Below are positions 45,414-55,875 of a stretch of DNA of 64,000 nt, in pieces (positions within the stretch are counted from its first letter, which is position 1; every line of letters starts with the position of its first letter). The position numbers and the translations under genes were made by a program. Source of the stretch: Adiantum capillus-veneris (lineage: Eukaryota > Streptophyta > Polypodiopsida > Polypodiales > Pteridaceae); contig CM043971.1 in assembly GCA_014529385.2 (NCBI GenBank), positions 30,213,709 to 30,277,708 of the forward strand. The letters are read 5' to 3'. The notes beneath the pieces were generated by a model, which saw only the letters and a program-made list of their open reading frames with translations, was not told the DNA's origin and ran no database searches.

Positions 45414-46294
45414 TTTTTTAAATACAAAACTCACAATTGTGATTGATTGTATTATAGAGTTACCAACGGATATACAAATTAGCCTCAAGCTCACGTCGAG
45501 CCTTAAGAGATAGAGGGTTACAACCGAGCTTAGTTACAAGTACCTAGTAGCTTACTATTGTGTAGGGCTCGACTGGATGGCGAGGGATACCCTAAACCAA
45601 TCATCCGAGCCATGCCTTTTGCTTACCACATATATTATCTCCTTGCTTTCTTGTACAATCTTTGAGAAGCTAGCCACAGAGAGGTCGCTATCAAAGACAC
45701 GACAACTCCTGGCCTTACAGATATTACTGAAGAAACATTATCTGACAATTTGAGTACAAATTAACAGTGCAAAACTTCGAAACTGTTTGTCGTCAAGGCA
45801 CAAATCACTCTTGAAAAACCCTATCTTTTATGTCCTTTGTATCCATTTGCACATCTTTCTTGCATGGCCTCTAATAGCCGAGCATTCCATGAAAAGGTGG
45901 CCGACGTCTTCGCTAGCCAATCTGCCCCCCAAAGTACCTTCCATAAAAATATCTTCATAAACTGAGGCCACTGTGGATTCTAGATGTTCTTCGTGACCTC
46001 TATACATCGAGCCTCCGACCATTGCTTCTTCCACTAAGGGGTGAACCAATGAGCATCATGAATTAACATTTGGTAAATGCCCTTGGTATGGGATTTAGAG
46101 AATCGGCTACTCATGGGCCATTTCTAAGATTTCCACTCAAAAGTAGATTCACAGATCGGCATCACAACACGGTCCAGGCTTTCTACAACCCTGTTGACAA
46201 GTAGCTTCTCAATGCTACTGAGTTAAAACTGGGCAACCGCCTGGTTAGAGGATTTCAAGAATGAGCAATAATGGCTGTGCCACTTCTTCGATAG
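45414..46294 (-). pseudogene. LINE fragment with target duplication
   Basis: 881 bp with a short T run at the plus-strand left end (the poly(A) tail) and CTCACAATTGTGA next to it. Minus-strand frames give LASEDVGHLFMECSAIRGHA, homologous to the LINE at 43430-44692 but with stops and a small internal deletion. A 15-bp duplication (GATGTTCTAACCAAC at 45399, GATGTTTGAACCAAC at 46295) flanks it, and R1 shows the empty site. Confidence 0.85.
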
Positions 46295-46352
46295 GATGTT
46301 TGAACCAACCTTTATTGCACAAAGAAATTAGGTGATGCATCAAAATATTATT

Positions 46353-47263
46353 TTTTATAAACACATTTGTACATGGAAATTATGTTAGGAAATATGGGAA
46401 CATCCTCTTAGCTAAGTGTTAACTATGGTTCCAATGGAGAAGAGCCCCCCCCCCCCCCCCCAAAACCAAACACACACAAAAAAAACCCAAAAAAAAAAGG
46501 GGGTGAAAGTTCACTATGGCCTACATAAGGCTATCTCGGAAATTTTATAATAAGAAGCGTAAAACAAGAAATGAGCTGATATTTTAAAACATTTGGTATC
46601 ATAATATAAGATTATATATTTTTTAAAAACAAGTGTAACATGAACTATTTAGATTATTATATATTCCAAAATCATTGCAAAATAATGATTGAAACAAGAT
46701 GTACATAAAGCTATTGAGAGGAATTTGAAAATAAGCACCTTATTTGTGAGACAGAAAATAAAAAAGAGAGACTAATATTTTAAAATATTTGTTATCACAA
46801 TAAAATATTATGTTTTTGAAAACAAGTAACAATGAACTATTATCTTTCAAAAGCATAAAAATAATGACTGAAAAAGCACTTGGAACCATTGTAGCAAACC
46901 TTGAAAAAAAAAAGGTGAAACAGAGTGAGGTGTCACCCAGTATATACTCAATGTTCCTTTTTAAGAGGGGGATACACAAATGTCAACACCCTCTCCAAAC
47001 AACCTACAACAAATGATGAACAAGTGAAAGACTCTTGGTGGCTTTCTAAAACAATAAGAAATTGATAAAATCATTAGATTGAGTTTAACTAGAATTATAT
47101 AAGGCGAAGCAATGTTCGGGAATGTGTTTTTTATTAAACGATTGAGTGTCCTCCTTGCAAAGAAGCAAACAAAAAATACTAACAATTTTTTTGAAATTTG
47201 TAAGATTTTTGAACTAAGTTTTGACATCATTGCACCGGTTTTTTTTCTCTTTATCATGGTTTT

Positions 47264-47304
<41 letters not shown>

Positions 47305-47689
47305 ATGTGTATAAATAAATAAAAAAATTCATTAGATATATGTGTGTGTGTGTATATATATAAATAAATAAATGTATATTTATAATAAAAACAAGTGAAA
47401 GGGTCACGACGGCTTTCAAAAACAATAAGAAAGTGATAAAATTGTTAGGTAGAATTGAACTAGTATCAGTGTTTGGAAAAGGATTGCCTCATCTTAGTCT
47501 TGAACCGATTGAAAATTGAGACTAGCTAGCTGTAAACCATGGTAAACGGAAGAAAAACGGATGAAATATGTGAGAAATTTGTCTAAAAGTTTTACAAATA
47601 TAAAAATTTTGCTAGTATTTCCGGTTTTCTTCTTTGTGAGGAGGAAACTCGATCAACAGCCGCTTAATAAAAGCGACTTTCTCGAACGT
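46353..47689. other. AT-rich intergenic DNA
   Basis: Contains a 17-C run (46445-46461), (TA)n at 47264-47293 and (TG)n patches. No gene or bounded element is seen. Confidence 0.55.
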
Positions 47690-47809
47690 CAACATTGATT
47701 AGAATCAAGCTATAGAATACAAGAAATGTAAAGCCATGTGAAGTTGTGAAATGAAAGGTGAAATAAAAAGAACTAGTTAATATGTGTGTGTCTAAAGAAC
47801 TTATTAAAA
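47690..47809. repeat. Repeat related to 51108-51530
   Basis: Shares TAGAATNCAAGA, AAGCCATGTGA and GTGAAATGAAAGGTG with the segments at 51203-51285 and 51455-51540. Confidence 0.55.
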
Positions 47810-47903
47810 CTAGTAAAACGGCGCCGCCTTCGGCAGCGGCATGGCCTCTCTTACCCTCAAACCCCTTGCCCTTGACAAATTTCATAAAAGTAGATCAAGA
47901 AAA

Positions 47904-47947
<44 letters not shown>

Positions 47948-48160
47948 CTCGCCCGAAGTAAATTTGAACGCCCCCATCATAGTTCTATCCATAAATTCCC
48001 TCTCTCTCACTTGCCGGTTGCAACTCTTACTCTCACCCGATGCGGTCGTTCAAAATCGTCCCACTCACCAAATGCTCCTAAGAGGGCCGCATGTCAGGGG
48101 GCAGGAATCCCCCTCTGTATATCTCTTTTTCTCCTATCTACCTCTCTATTTCTCATACTC

Positions 48161-48201
<41 letters not shown>

Positions 48202-48279
48202 TTCCCTATATCACCATATCTATCCCTCCTTCCCTTCATTTCTCTCTCATCCATATCTCTATTTCTCTCTACCCCTACC

Positions 48280-48339
<60 letters not shown>

Positions 48340-48427
48340 CTACATGCGTCAATTACTGTATTGCTGCGAGTCAATGCGGCCCTACGGCATGGCTTGAAAA
48401 GTCATATTCAAAGCGGCCCAACGGCAT

Positions 48428-48464
<37 letters not shown>

Positions 48465-48572
48465 CTGTTGTGTCGTCGGAGCTGCAGTGTGCACTGATCA
48501 GAGGAAGGAGCTCTTGCCATGTGTCTGAGGAGCAATGGGGCGGAATCCCTCCCCCCATTATATATGTATAGA
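47810..48572 (-). mobile_element. Non-autonomous Helitron, 763 bp
   Basis: In minus orientation it starts TCTATACATATATAATGGGG and GGGAGGGA, and ends with the hairpin GCCGCTGCCGAAGGCGGC, then CCGTTTTACTAG, between host A (47809) and T (48573). The interior holds four (CT)n tracts on the plus strand and short GGCCCTACGGCATGGCT-like duplications (about 48379 and 48413). No Rep/helicase is encoded. Confidence 0.78.
47908..48462. repeat. Four (CT)n tracts inside the 763-bp Helitron
   Basis: Tracts at 47908-47943, 48161-48205, 48285-48337 and 48429-48462 make up roughly a quarter of the element. Confidence 0.88.
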
Positions 48573-48752
48573 TATAGATGTATACTTTTGTTTGGACATT
48601 CTCCATTCCCCCTTTGGAATTGTATCTAATGATATTATACCCTGTACCTCTTTTACAGTCTTTGAGTGCCACCAAAGCTGTGCATTATCTTGCCCGCAGG
48701 ATATCACCCAACCTAGAGCTTTTAAAGCAAAAAAAATGTGAGTCTATAAAGG

Positions 48753-48753
<1 letters not shown>

Positions 48754-48825
<72 letters not shown>

Positions 48826-48891
48826 CTATGAGATGTCTTGGGATAGTTCTTATGATGTTAAAAGTCTCTTCTTCTTCTCCTCTTTCCTCTC

Positions 48892-48927
<36 letters not shown>

Positions 48928-48964
48928 CATTTCATTTGGCCTTTGACGATGTTAATAGAACATT

Positions 48965-49007
<43 letters not shown>

Positions 49008-49164
49008 TGTGTGTGTGTAGATCTATGAGATGTCTTGGGATAGTTCTTATGATGTTAAAACTCTCTTCTCCTTCTCCTCCGCCACCCCCCTCTGTCCCTC
49101 CCTCTCCCTCACTCCTCGTTGGATAGATCTTTGAGGTCTCTTGGATTGTTCCTACTAAGTTAAA

Positions 49165-49212
<48 letters not shown>
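48754..49212. repeat. Repeated module of (CT)n, (GT)n and GATCTATGAGATGTCTTGGG
   Basis: Two near-identical copies (about 48830-48880 and 49018-49070) and a diverged third (49120-49168) each follow or precede (CT)n runs at 48756-48791, 48967-49003 and 49169-49211. The module spread as a unit and the GA/CT tracts are part of it. Confidence 0.8.
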
Positions 49213-49214
<2 letters not shown>

Positions 49215-49578
49215 ACACACACCATTTGCCGGCTTGGCTGCAATGGAATTGCGCTCGACTGATCAAAGTATACTACAATGATTTATGAAGCTGGTAGCAT
49301 GAGCTATCAAAGCCGCTCTCTCCCTATAAACAATGCTGATCAACATGACCAACATAATCCTACCTCGACTTTTGCCACTATCAAGGCCGCTCCCCTCGAT
49401 CGACCATTTTGTAATAAGCTACTTGTTGTGCAACCTCTTGTAATGTCCCCTAATCTCTTCATATTATCGACCTTGATTCAACGTCCCGCTAGCTAGGTAG
49501 CCACCCTATCTTGATCCGATCAATGCCACCCTAGTATTTACTTAGAAGAAGAAAGTTTTAACGTCGTAGGAAACCATC

Positions 49579-49583
<5 letters not shown>

Positions 49584-49633
<50 letters not shown>

Positions 49634-49648
49634 GGGGGGGGGGGGGGG
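49584..49648. repeat. (GA)n followed by a G run
   Basis: A GA tract runs into about 17 G, the complement of the (CT)n-C run arrangement seen at 45061-45110. Confidence 0.9.
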
Positions 49649-49771
49649 GATAGAGAGACCTTGCCCTGAGTTTTTTAAATTAATCTCATAGGTCGTTTGA
49701 TCTTTGAAGACGTTAATATAACATTTCCTCTCCCTCCCTCTCTCTCTCTCTCACGATGTTAATATAACATT

Positions 49772-49916
<145 letters not shown>

Positions 49917-50769
49917 ATGCAACATGCATGGCCGGCCTGTGTGACAGCCGCAGTCCCACTTCTGGAAAGTGACCGCCCGGAACCGCCAATGGGTGGAAAG
50001 GTCGCGCGCAGCTGGTTACGGCTGGGTGGAAAGGTCGCGGCTGGTTATGGGCAGTGACTTAGTCTCTTCTGCTCGGATATCTAGAGCTCTCTCCTACTCT
50101 ACTCCGCGTGATAGGCTAGTTATTATCTTGTGCAGTGAGTACTTTGCTACACATCGACGGCAGCTACGCCTCCCCCTGCTTCTACTCCTGCTCCTGCCCC
50201 CCCCCCCCCTCGCGCCTGATGTAGAGAAGCAGCTACCCTTCACGACATTCCGGGTGGGTATGGGCTTCCTGTGCTGGGCGCCATCAAGGATCACTTGGAC
50301 TTCTGCCTCTCTTTCTACCTGTGAGGCTTGCAGCAGTCCTGTTCCCTTCAAAAAAAAAGTTTTAATGTAATCAAAGTCCTTTGTGCCCGCCTTGCCTGCG
50401 CGCGCTCATGGTGAACCCTAGCTGGCATGCTCTGTAGCTCGGAGCCTTACTTGCCAAGCCTCACGCTCTGCAGCGAGGAGCCCTACCTACCCAAATGACT
50501 CCTCATTCGGATGTTTGTCAGCATCAGCTTGCGCGCGGTCTGCACCCTTGTACCAGCTTGGATATGTCGGCAATCCTTCTGCTTCCTGCTTGGGTGGTTT
50601 CAAAAGAGTATTGGGCGAGCCGCTGCAAGAAGTTCAAGAGCACTGTCTTTCGGACTCACGTGCCGCCCAGCGTGCCCGCCCGCTTTTGCTGGCAACAGGG
50701 TCCCCTGTTCTTTCTTGCATGGAATCCCAAGTTATGGCCTGCCTCTGATTGAGCCCAACGTCGAAGGTG

Positions 50770-50770
<1 letters not shown>

Positions 50771-50833
<63 letters not shown>

Positions 50834-50939
50834 CGGGGGGGATGAGCTCGAATTGAAACGTCCGGACTCCGAAGTGCAAAAGAAAATTGAATTGAGGCGA
50901 GCCGTGCAAGGTCGACGTGACACACGAAACTCTCAACAG

Positions 50940-51017
<78 letters not shown>

Positions 51018-51100
51018 CTCGGAGCTGGCCGATTGAAGGAGCTATTGCCACGTGTCGGGGGGGAACCGGAATTCCCTCCCCCTTTATCTATTAATATAGA
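50771..51100 (-). mobile_element. Helitron 5' end; 3' end not found
   Basis: The minus-strand 5' end TCTATATTAATAGATAAAGG with GGGAGGGAATTCC and GACACGTGGC matches the ends at 48572 and 39046, and host T follows at 51101. (CT)n tracts lie at 50771-50831 and 50941-50997, with a short (CA)n. No CTAG end with a hairpin could be found to the left, so the left coordinate is arbitrary. Confidence 0.55.
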
Positions 51101-51107
51101 TTACGCA

Positions 51108-51540
51108 AGGTGAAGCTTTACTTTAGCATTCTAAAACAATAGATTGCAAAAAAAAAAACTTATGTGGTGAGTGAGAGAGAGAAACTTATTAAAGTTATGC
51201 AAGGTGAAGCTTCACTTTAGCATTCTAAAACAATAGAATGCAAGAAAAGTAAAGCCGTGCAGGATGTGAAATGAAAGGTAAGTCTCCATCATGCACTGAA
51301 AACTATGAAAGTCTCATTAACCCAACACAACACTAAAGCTTTCTTTTAGAAAGCCAAAAAGTCATTAACATATATAATATATTTATTTATTTATATTGTG
51401 TGTGTATATATATATGTGTGTGTGTGTGTATGTCTATATGTATATGCATGTATAAGCAAGGTGAAGCTTCACTTTATCATTATAAAAGAATAGAATGCAA
51501 GAGAAGTCAAGCCATGTGACTAAGTGAAATGAAAGGTGGG
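51108..51540. repeat. Three diverged direct repeats
   Basis: GCAAGGTGAAGCTT followed by CACTTTA and an AATAGAATGCAAGA block recurs at about 51105, 51203 and 51455. Confidence 0.7.
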
Positions 51541-51982
51541 AATAAAAATATCCATTTAATACTTTAAAACCAAACTAACATTTAAGATTTAAGGTAAGTC
51601 TCAATCATTGCTAAAAACATTGAAAGTATGCTAACCTAACACTTTTCTACGACTTCTTTTAGAAAGCCAAAAATAAAGTTTGTTGCCATGTAGCACTAAT
51701 AAACAAGCTTTATCCAATGTAAGCGAGCTCTCACCACGTTGATGTATTTTTATTTTGGAGAACCCTGTGCAAAGGATATGCTAGGGCAGATTGTAACCTT
51801 CTAATGTTAATATAATTCAAGCTCTTTTGAGCACTTTTTAAAAGAAAAATTATAACCCTTTATTAAGGTCTTATGCAGCTAGCTTTGTGAAAAGCACCTG
51901 ACTTGATTGGTTGAGTATTCGACCTCTATGACCTGGGTCATGAGTTTGAAGGTAATCAGGCGATCCTATAGACATTGATATC

Positions 51983-52510
51983 GTGCCGCACAAGATATGT
52001 GATTTGAAGCTGACATCAGCTCTATGGGCTTATCATACTGCTTACAAATTGATTATTAATTGTACACCATTCAAGATGGTATATGGCCAAGAAGTAGTTA
52101 TGCCATGGGAGTTTGTAATTCTTAGTCTGCAGGTAGGTTCACAAGAAGGTTGGCATGGTAACCCTTTAGTTGAGTGTTTATATATCCTTGGGAGGCTAGA
52201 TGAAGAAAGACAATTAGCTGTACAAAATACACAATTGGAGAAAAATAGGAGAAAGAAATGGTTTGACCGTCATTTAAAGAACAAAGATATCAAGGTTGGG
52301 GATAAAGTCCTTATGTATGGACTTTGTAACGAGAAGAAAAAGTTAAAATATGTGGGAAAAGGACCATATAGAGTATGCAAAATCACCCCACAAGGTACCG
52401 TTCGTGTGGAAACTCTTGATGGAGTTGAAACCATTGGATTTCTCAATGGGTGTAAATTTGAAAGATACTATGATCCTTTAAGCCGAGAGGATCTATGTGC
52501 CATCCATTAA
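51983..52510 (+). pseudogene. Ty3/gypsy integrase C-terminal part
   Basis: An open frame of about 175 codons without a proper start. It contains SALWAYHTAYKLIINCTPF and KMVYGQEVVMPWEF, the end of the integrase core and its 'P..LVYG.E.V.P' signature, then KVGDKVLM and a VGKGPYRV tail. The catalytic residues of the core lie further 5' and are absent. Confidence 0.82.
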
Positions 52511-52607
52511 AAAAAAAATGCAACCAAGGAAAAAATAGAATTGAAAAAAGCTCAAGCTGAAGCTAAGGAGCAACAACAATGTATTAAACGCCAATGAGAG
52601 GCCAACC

Positions 52608-53300
52608 TTGGAGTTACACATGCATTTCAAGTTGGAAATAGAGGATGATTGGTTGGACTCTGACACACCTCTACAATACCCTATTGAGTTTGGGAAAGTG
52701 CTATATAACACCTTATTGGATACGGATGCTAAATATAATCTGCTATTATATGGAGTGTGGTGTCAGTTAGAAAAACCATCTCTATATGAGAGTACAATCC
52801 AAGTCAAGGATATCAAAAAGAAAAAAACTACGATTTTTGAACCTGACACACTTCTGTCAGTTATGACAACGGTGTCGTAACTCAAGACTTTTTGGTCATG
52901 CTTGTTGGAACTATGGAAGGTAATATAAACCTAGGACGCACGTGGATGATAGTCACCAAATGCACTATTGATTGGGAGATTGGGAGTGCTACAACACAGA
53001 AACCAACTCTAAGCCGTGCCACTCAAGTGATAGTCCCTCAGATATCACCTCTTGAGGAAATACAACCCAAAACATTGCATGTCCAAGGGATTGAATCATA
53101 TGTACCTATAGCCCAACCCTCTAGAGCTTCAACTTCTGTAGTTGAAACAAAGCATGAGACAGACAAGACTCATTGTAATATAACAAAGAAAACATACAAA
53201 TGGATCCCTAAAGCATCTTTAGCGATTTCTAACACTGAAACAGAAGTCTTGTAAGAGACGCCCCACTCACTCCAAGAAATGTAAGAAACCGTTGCATTGG
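52608..53300 (+). pseudogene. Retropepsin-like remnant downstream of integrase
   Basis: Frame 52608-52880 reads YNTLLDTDAKYNLLLYGVWC, resembling 'LLDTGASxNLLPYxVY' of gypsy proteases with the catalytic Gly replaced by Asp. After a frameshift, 52892 onward reads LVGTMEGNINLGRTWMIVTK, resembling the 'LGRP.L' flap-side motif. A protease normally precedes reverse transcriptase; here it follows integrase. Confidence 0.5.
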
Positions 53301-53839
53301 ATTTCTAAAAGACTACTGGAAGCCCAAGGTTACTATGAAGGGAATGATCAAATCTAGGTGCTTAAATGTAAATTTTGTTCTTACTTGTCACCTATAGACC
53401 CACGGGAGTCAAATTCTGTAACGATAAAGCCAATTGAAGATCGTGGGAAGGGAAAGATCACATAACACTATACACCTGATCCGGAGCTGTTTGGGTACCC
53501 AAGCAAGAACGACTTGTATCACTTGGCTCAAACATACAAAAAACAAATGAATCTTCTTGCTCTTCATGTAGTTCTTCTACAAAAGCACAAACTTCTTCAC
53601 AACTTTCACCTACCACCAAAATTGTACAGACAAACAAGGAAAGAATAGCACCTCTCATTGTAAATTCATAACCTAAAATAACGTTTCAAGTAAAATCATG
53701 GGAGAGTACCTTACCACCCTTACAACTAGATGAAATGCCTAGGGTGATGAAAAACTATTGGTCAAAGTCCTGACCCATTACATTTGGAACAATGGGTTTC
53801 AAAAGGTGATGACATCGTTCCAAAAGGTATGATCTACCC

Positions 53840-53854
53840 AAGGAAGGGGGGGAG
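53840..53854 (+). promoter_or_regulatory. Polypurine tract
   Basis: AAGGAAGGGGGGGAG directly before TGTTTGTTG, where a 3' LTR would begin. Confidence 0.7.
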
Positions 53855-54660
53855 TGTTTGTTGATATTCATCATTCACTTGCTGCACTCTTAACCTTCCT
53901 CCCTGACCTCTCAATCTCCCAATCTTAGGGAATGTATATATATAGCCCTATACTCAAGAAAATAAAAATTAAAAAGTGAAAGAGCAAGAGCCACCAAACA
54001 AAAAGCTTGAAACGTAGAAATTCTAGTACATGACCCAAAAATCATAATAACACATTATGCACAAGGACACGACCTTTCGACATGACCCTTATAATATTTG
54101 CACACTAACCAAAATCTATCTGTGTGTACAAATATGGCTAGTATGCTAGAGTCATCCACTCCTACCTTGGGTGAGAGGTACCCTCTTTACTTCTCACAAG
54201 TGTTCCACATAGTCTACCTGTTGCTTGACTGTGAATGGGATTTGGTAGATACACTAGCATGTGAGAAAAATTTTGAGGAATTAGAGTGGATGATACGTCT
54301 CTTGACCATGACTAATTCCTATTTAGTAGAGAACGTCTCTTCAATTGCACAATCTTACCCTTTTGAGCAAGATGACTATACACGCCTAGTGACATTCTTA
54401 GTGAATATATGTGCATCTAATGATGATGAATATTTACATGATTACACGGATGGCAAGTATGATCTCACTGATGGTGACTTTATTCTTGACGATGACGAGG
54501 ATAGGGGTTTAGACTTAGGGCTACCCGTCCATCTATACAATATCTTGTTCCCTTGACCCTCTAGGGGGGTGCAAATACTTAGGTTAGGGTTGTTTATGTT
54601 GTTTTGATTATGTTCAATAAACATTGGTGCCTCTTCCCACTGATGTGCCTCCTAGAGGTA
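53855..54660 (+). mobile_element. 3' LTR of a plus-strand gypsy element
   Basis: Starts TGTTTGTTGATATTC after the polypurine tract, with a TATA box (TATATATATAG) near 53936-53946 and AATAAA at 54616-54621. The right end is not defined and the 5' LTR is not in the window. Confidence 0.6.
54134..54556 (+). CDS. Unrecognised 140-residue ORF inside the LTR
   Basis: From the first ATG the frame is open for 140 codons to TGA. It includes FSQVFHIVYLLLDCEWDLVD and an acidic end (DGDFILDDDEDRGLDLG). It lies between the TATA box and poly(A) signal of the LTR. No family is recognised. Whether it is expressed, or is a passenger fragment, cannot be told. Confidence 0.35.
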   Translation: MASMLESSTPTLGERYPLYFSQVFHIVYLLLDCEWDLVDTLACEKNFEELEWMIRLLTMTNSYLVENVSSIAQSYPFEQDDYTRLVTFLVNICASNDDEYLHDYTDGKYDLTDGDFILDDDEDRGLDLGLPVHLYNILFP

Positions 54661-54887
54661 TTCCTTGTGTTTTCAGAGTCCCTTGTCTATGTTTATGAAT
54701 CAAGCAGTCTGACTAAGCTAGTTTGACCAAGATAGACATTAGAGATATTCTCTTAATACCATGGGAAATGCCTTCCTAATTGTCAATCGTCACTTTAGGT
54801 TCTTAATTCGATACTATGAAGCATTGTATGCAAGGTACTAGTGCTTTCTAGTTGGCTTAATCCCACAGGAGCAACACAACTGTGTGT

Positions 54888-54888
54888 G

Positions 54889-54959
<71 letters not shown>
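54888..54959. repeat. (GA)n microsatellite, ~35 units
   Basis: A pure GA run with a short (GT)n just upstream. Confidence 0.95.
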
Positions 54960-54962
<3 letters not shown>

Positions 54963-55355
54963 GTGTCGTGAAAGCCAATAACCATAATGTGGGTCCAACC
55001 CTCTCCCCCCACCTCCTCTCTTGGAGTGGCCCCTCCAAATAGTGAAACGTCTTAAAACAAAGAAATATATGGCCCCTCTCCATTTCCAATTAAAAGGTTC
55101 AATTTATACACAAATGAACCACCAAGCCTATGTTGTGTCAAGGACAATCCTTTTTGTACCACCATTGCATGCCCATAAGGAAAATTGAGAAAATGTCCAA
55201 AAGTAGTAATAGTGATAACAGTCCTCCCCAATAGGAAAGTAGCTACCCTCAATTGCAAAAACTAGAAAAAACTAGGAATCTGGAAGCCTGAAGGTCCTCT
55301 AACAAAGACAAGAATAGCGTGAAAACAATGAAAAGCAGTTACCATTTACATCGTT

Positions 55356-55560
55356 CAAAGGGAAAAACCAGAGTCAAGTATTGCTCTAAATGATGCACTG
55401 AATAACTGTCAAAGGGAAAACCTTAGGTATCAAATACCATAGATTAATAATCAAAGGGCGAACATCAACATTAAATTACCACTGAATGAACTTTCAAAGT
55501 GCAAATCTTAGGTATGAAATACCACAGTCATCATCCAAAGGGAAAACCTCAGGTAAAGAA
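55356..55560. repeat. ~42-bp degenerate tandem repeat, five units
   Basis: Units start with CAAAGGGAAAACC or a variant at 55356, 55410, 55452, 55495 and 55536, and most continue with AGGTAT.AAATACCA. The array lies between the gypsy relic and the GA tract; it may be part of an LTR or of the 3' untranslated part of that relic. Confidence 0.8.
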
Positions 55561-55875
55561 TTTTTAAAAAAAGCTTTTTGAAGTTTGATATGCTTCCAGG
55601 ATACTAGAATGAGAGCAAAAAAACCTTTCTGGCATCCACTTGGCGTTTTCAAGGCCATGATTCTTATGCTTAACCAAATACTTGCAATGCAAAATACCAA
55701 TGTGTGTCAAAGTCTCTTGATAGTCTATGATGGTCTCACACACAAGGATTTTAGAATCTTCTTCTAAAAATAGTGGATTCTCAATAATCAAAAGTGATGG
55801 TAGAGAATTTTTGAAAGGACAAAGAAGACTTATGTGAAATGTGTTGTGAAATTCTCAAGAGTCAAGCAGAGCTAA

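Larger units (their letters stand above)
43306..46352. repeat. Repeat R, copy with four insertions (R2)
   Basis: The pieces 43306-43425, 44697-44767, 44972-45034, 45223-45413 and 46295-46352 line up in order with R1 (37628-38085). The gaps correspond to a LINE, a 204-bp element, a Helitron and a second LINE. Confidence 0.85.

Noticed and set aside
51895-51955. tRNA-like segment before the integrase fragment
   Set aside because: The B-box match is poor and no A box or stem could be found.
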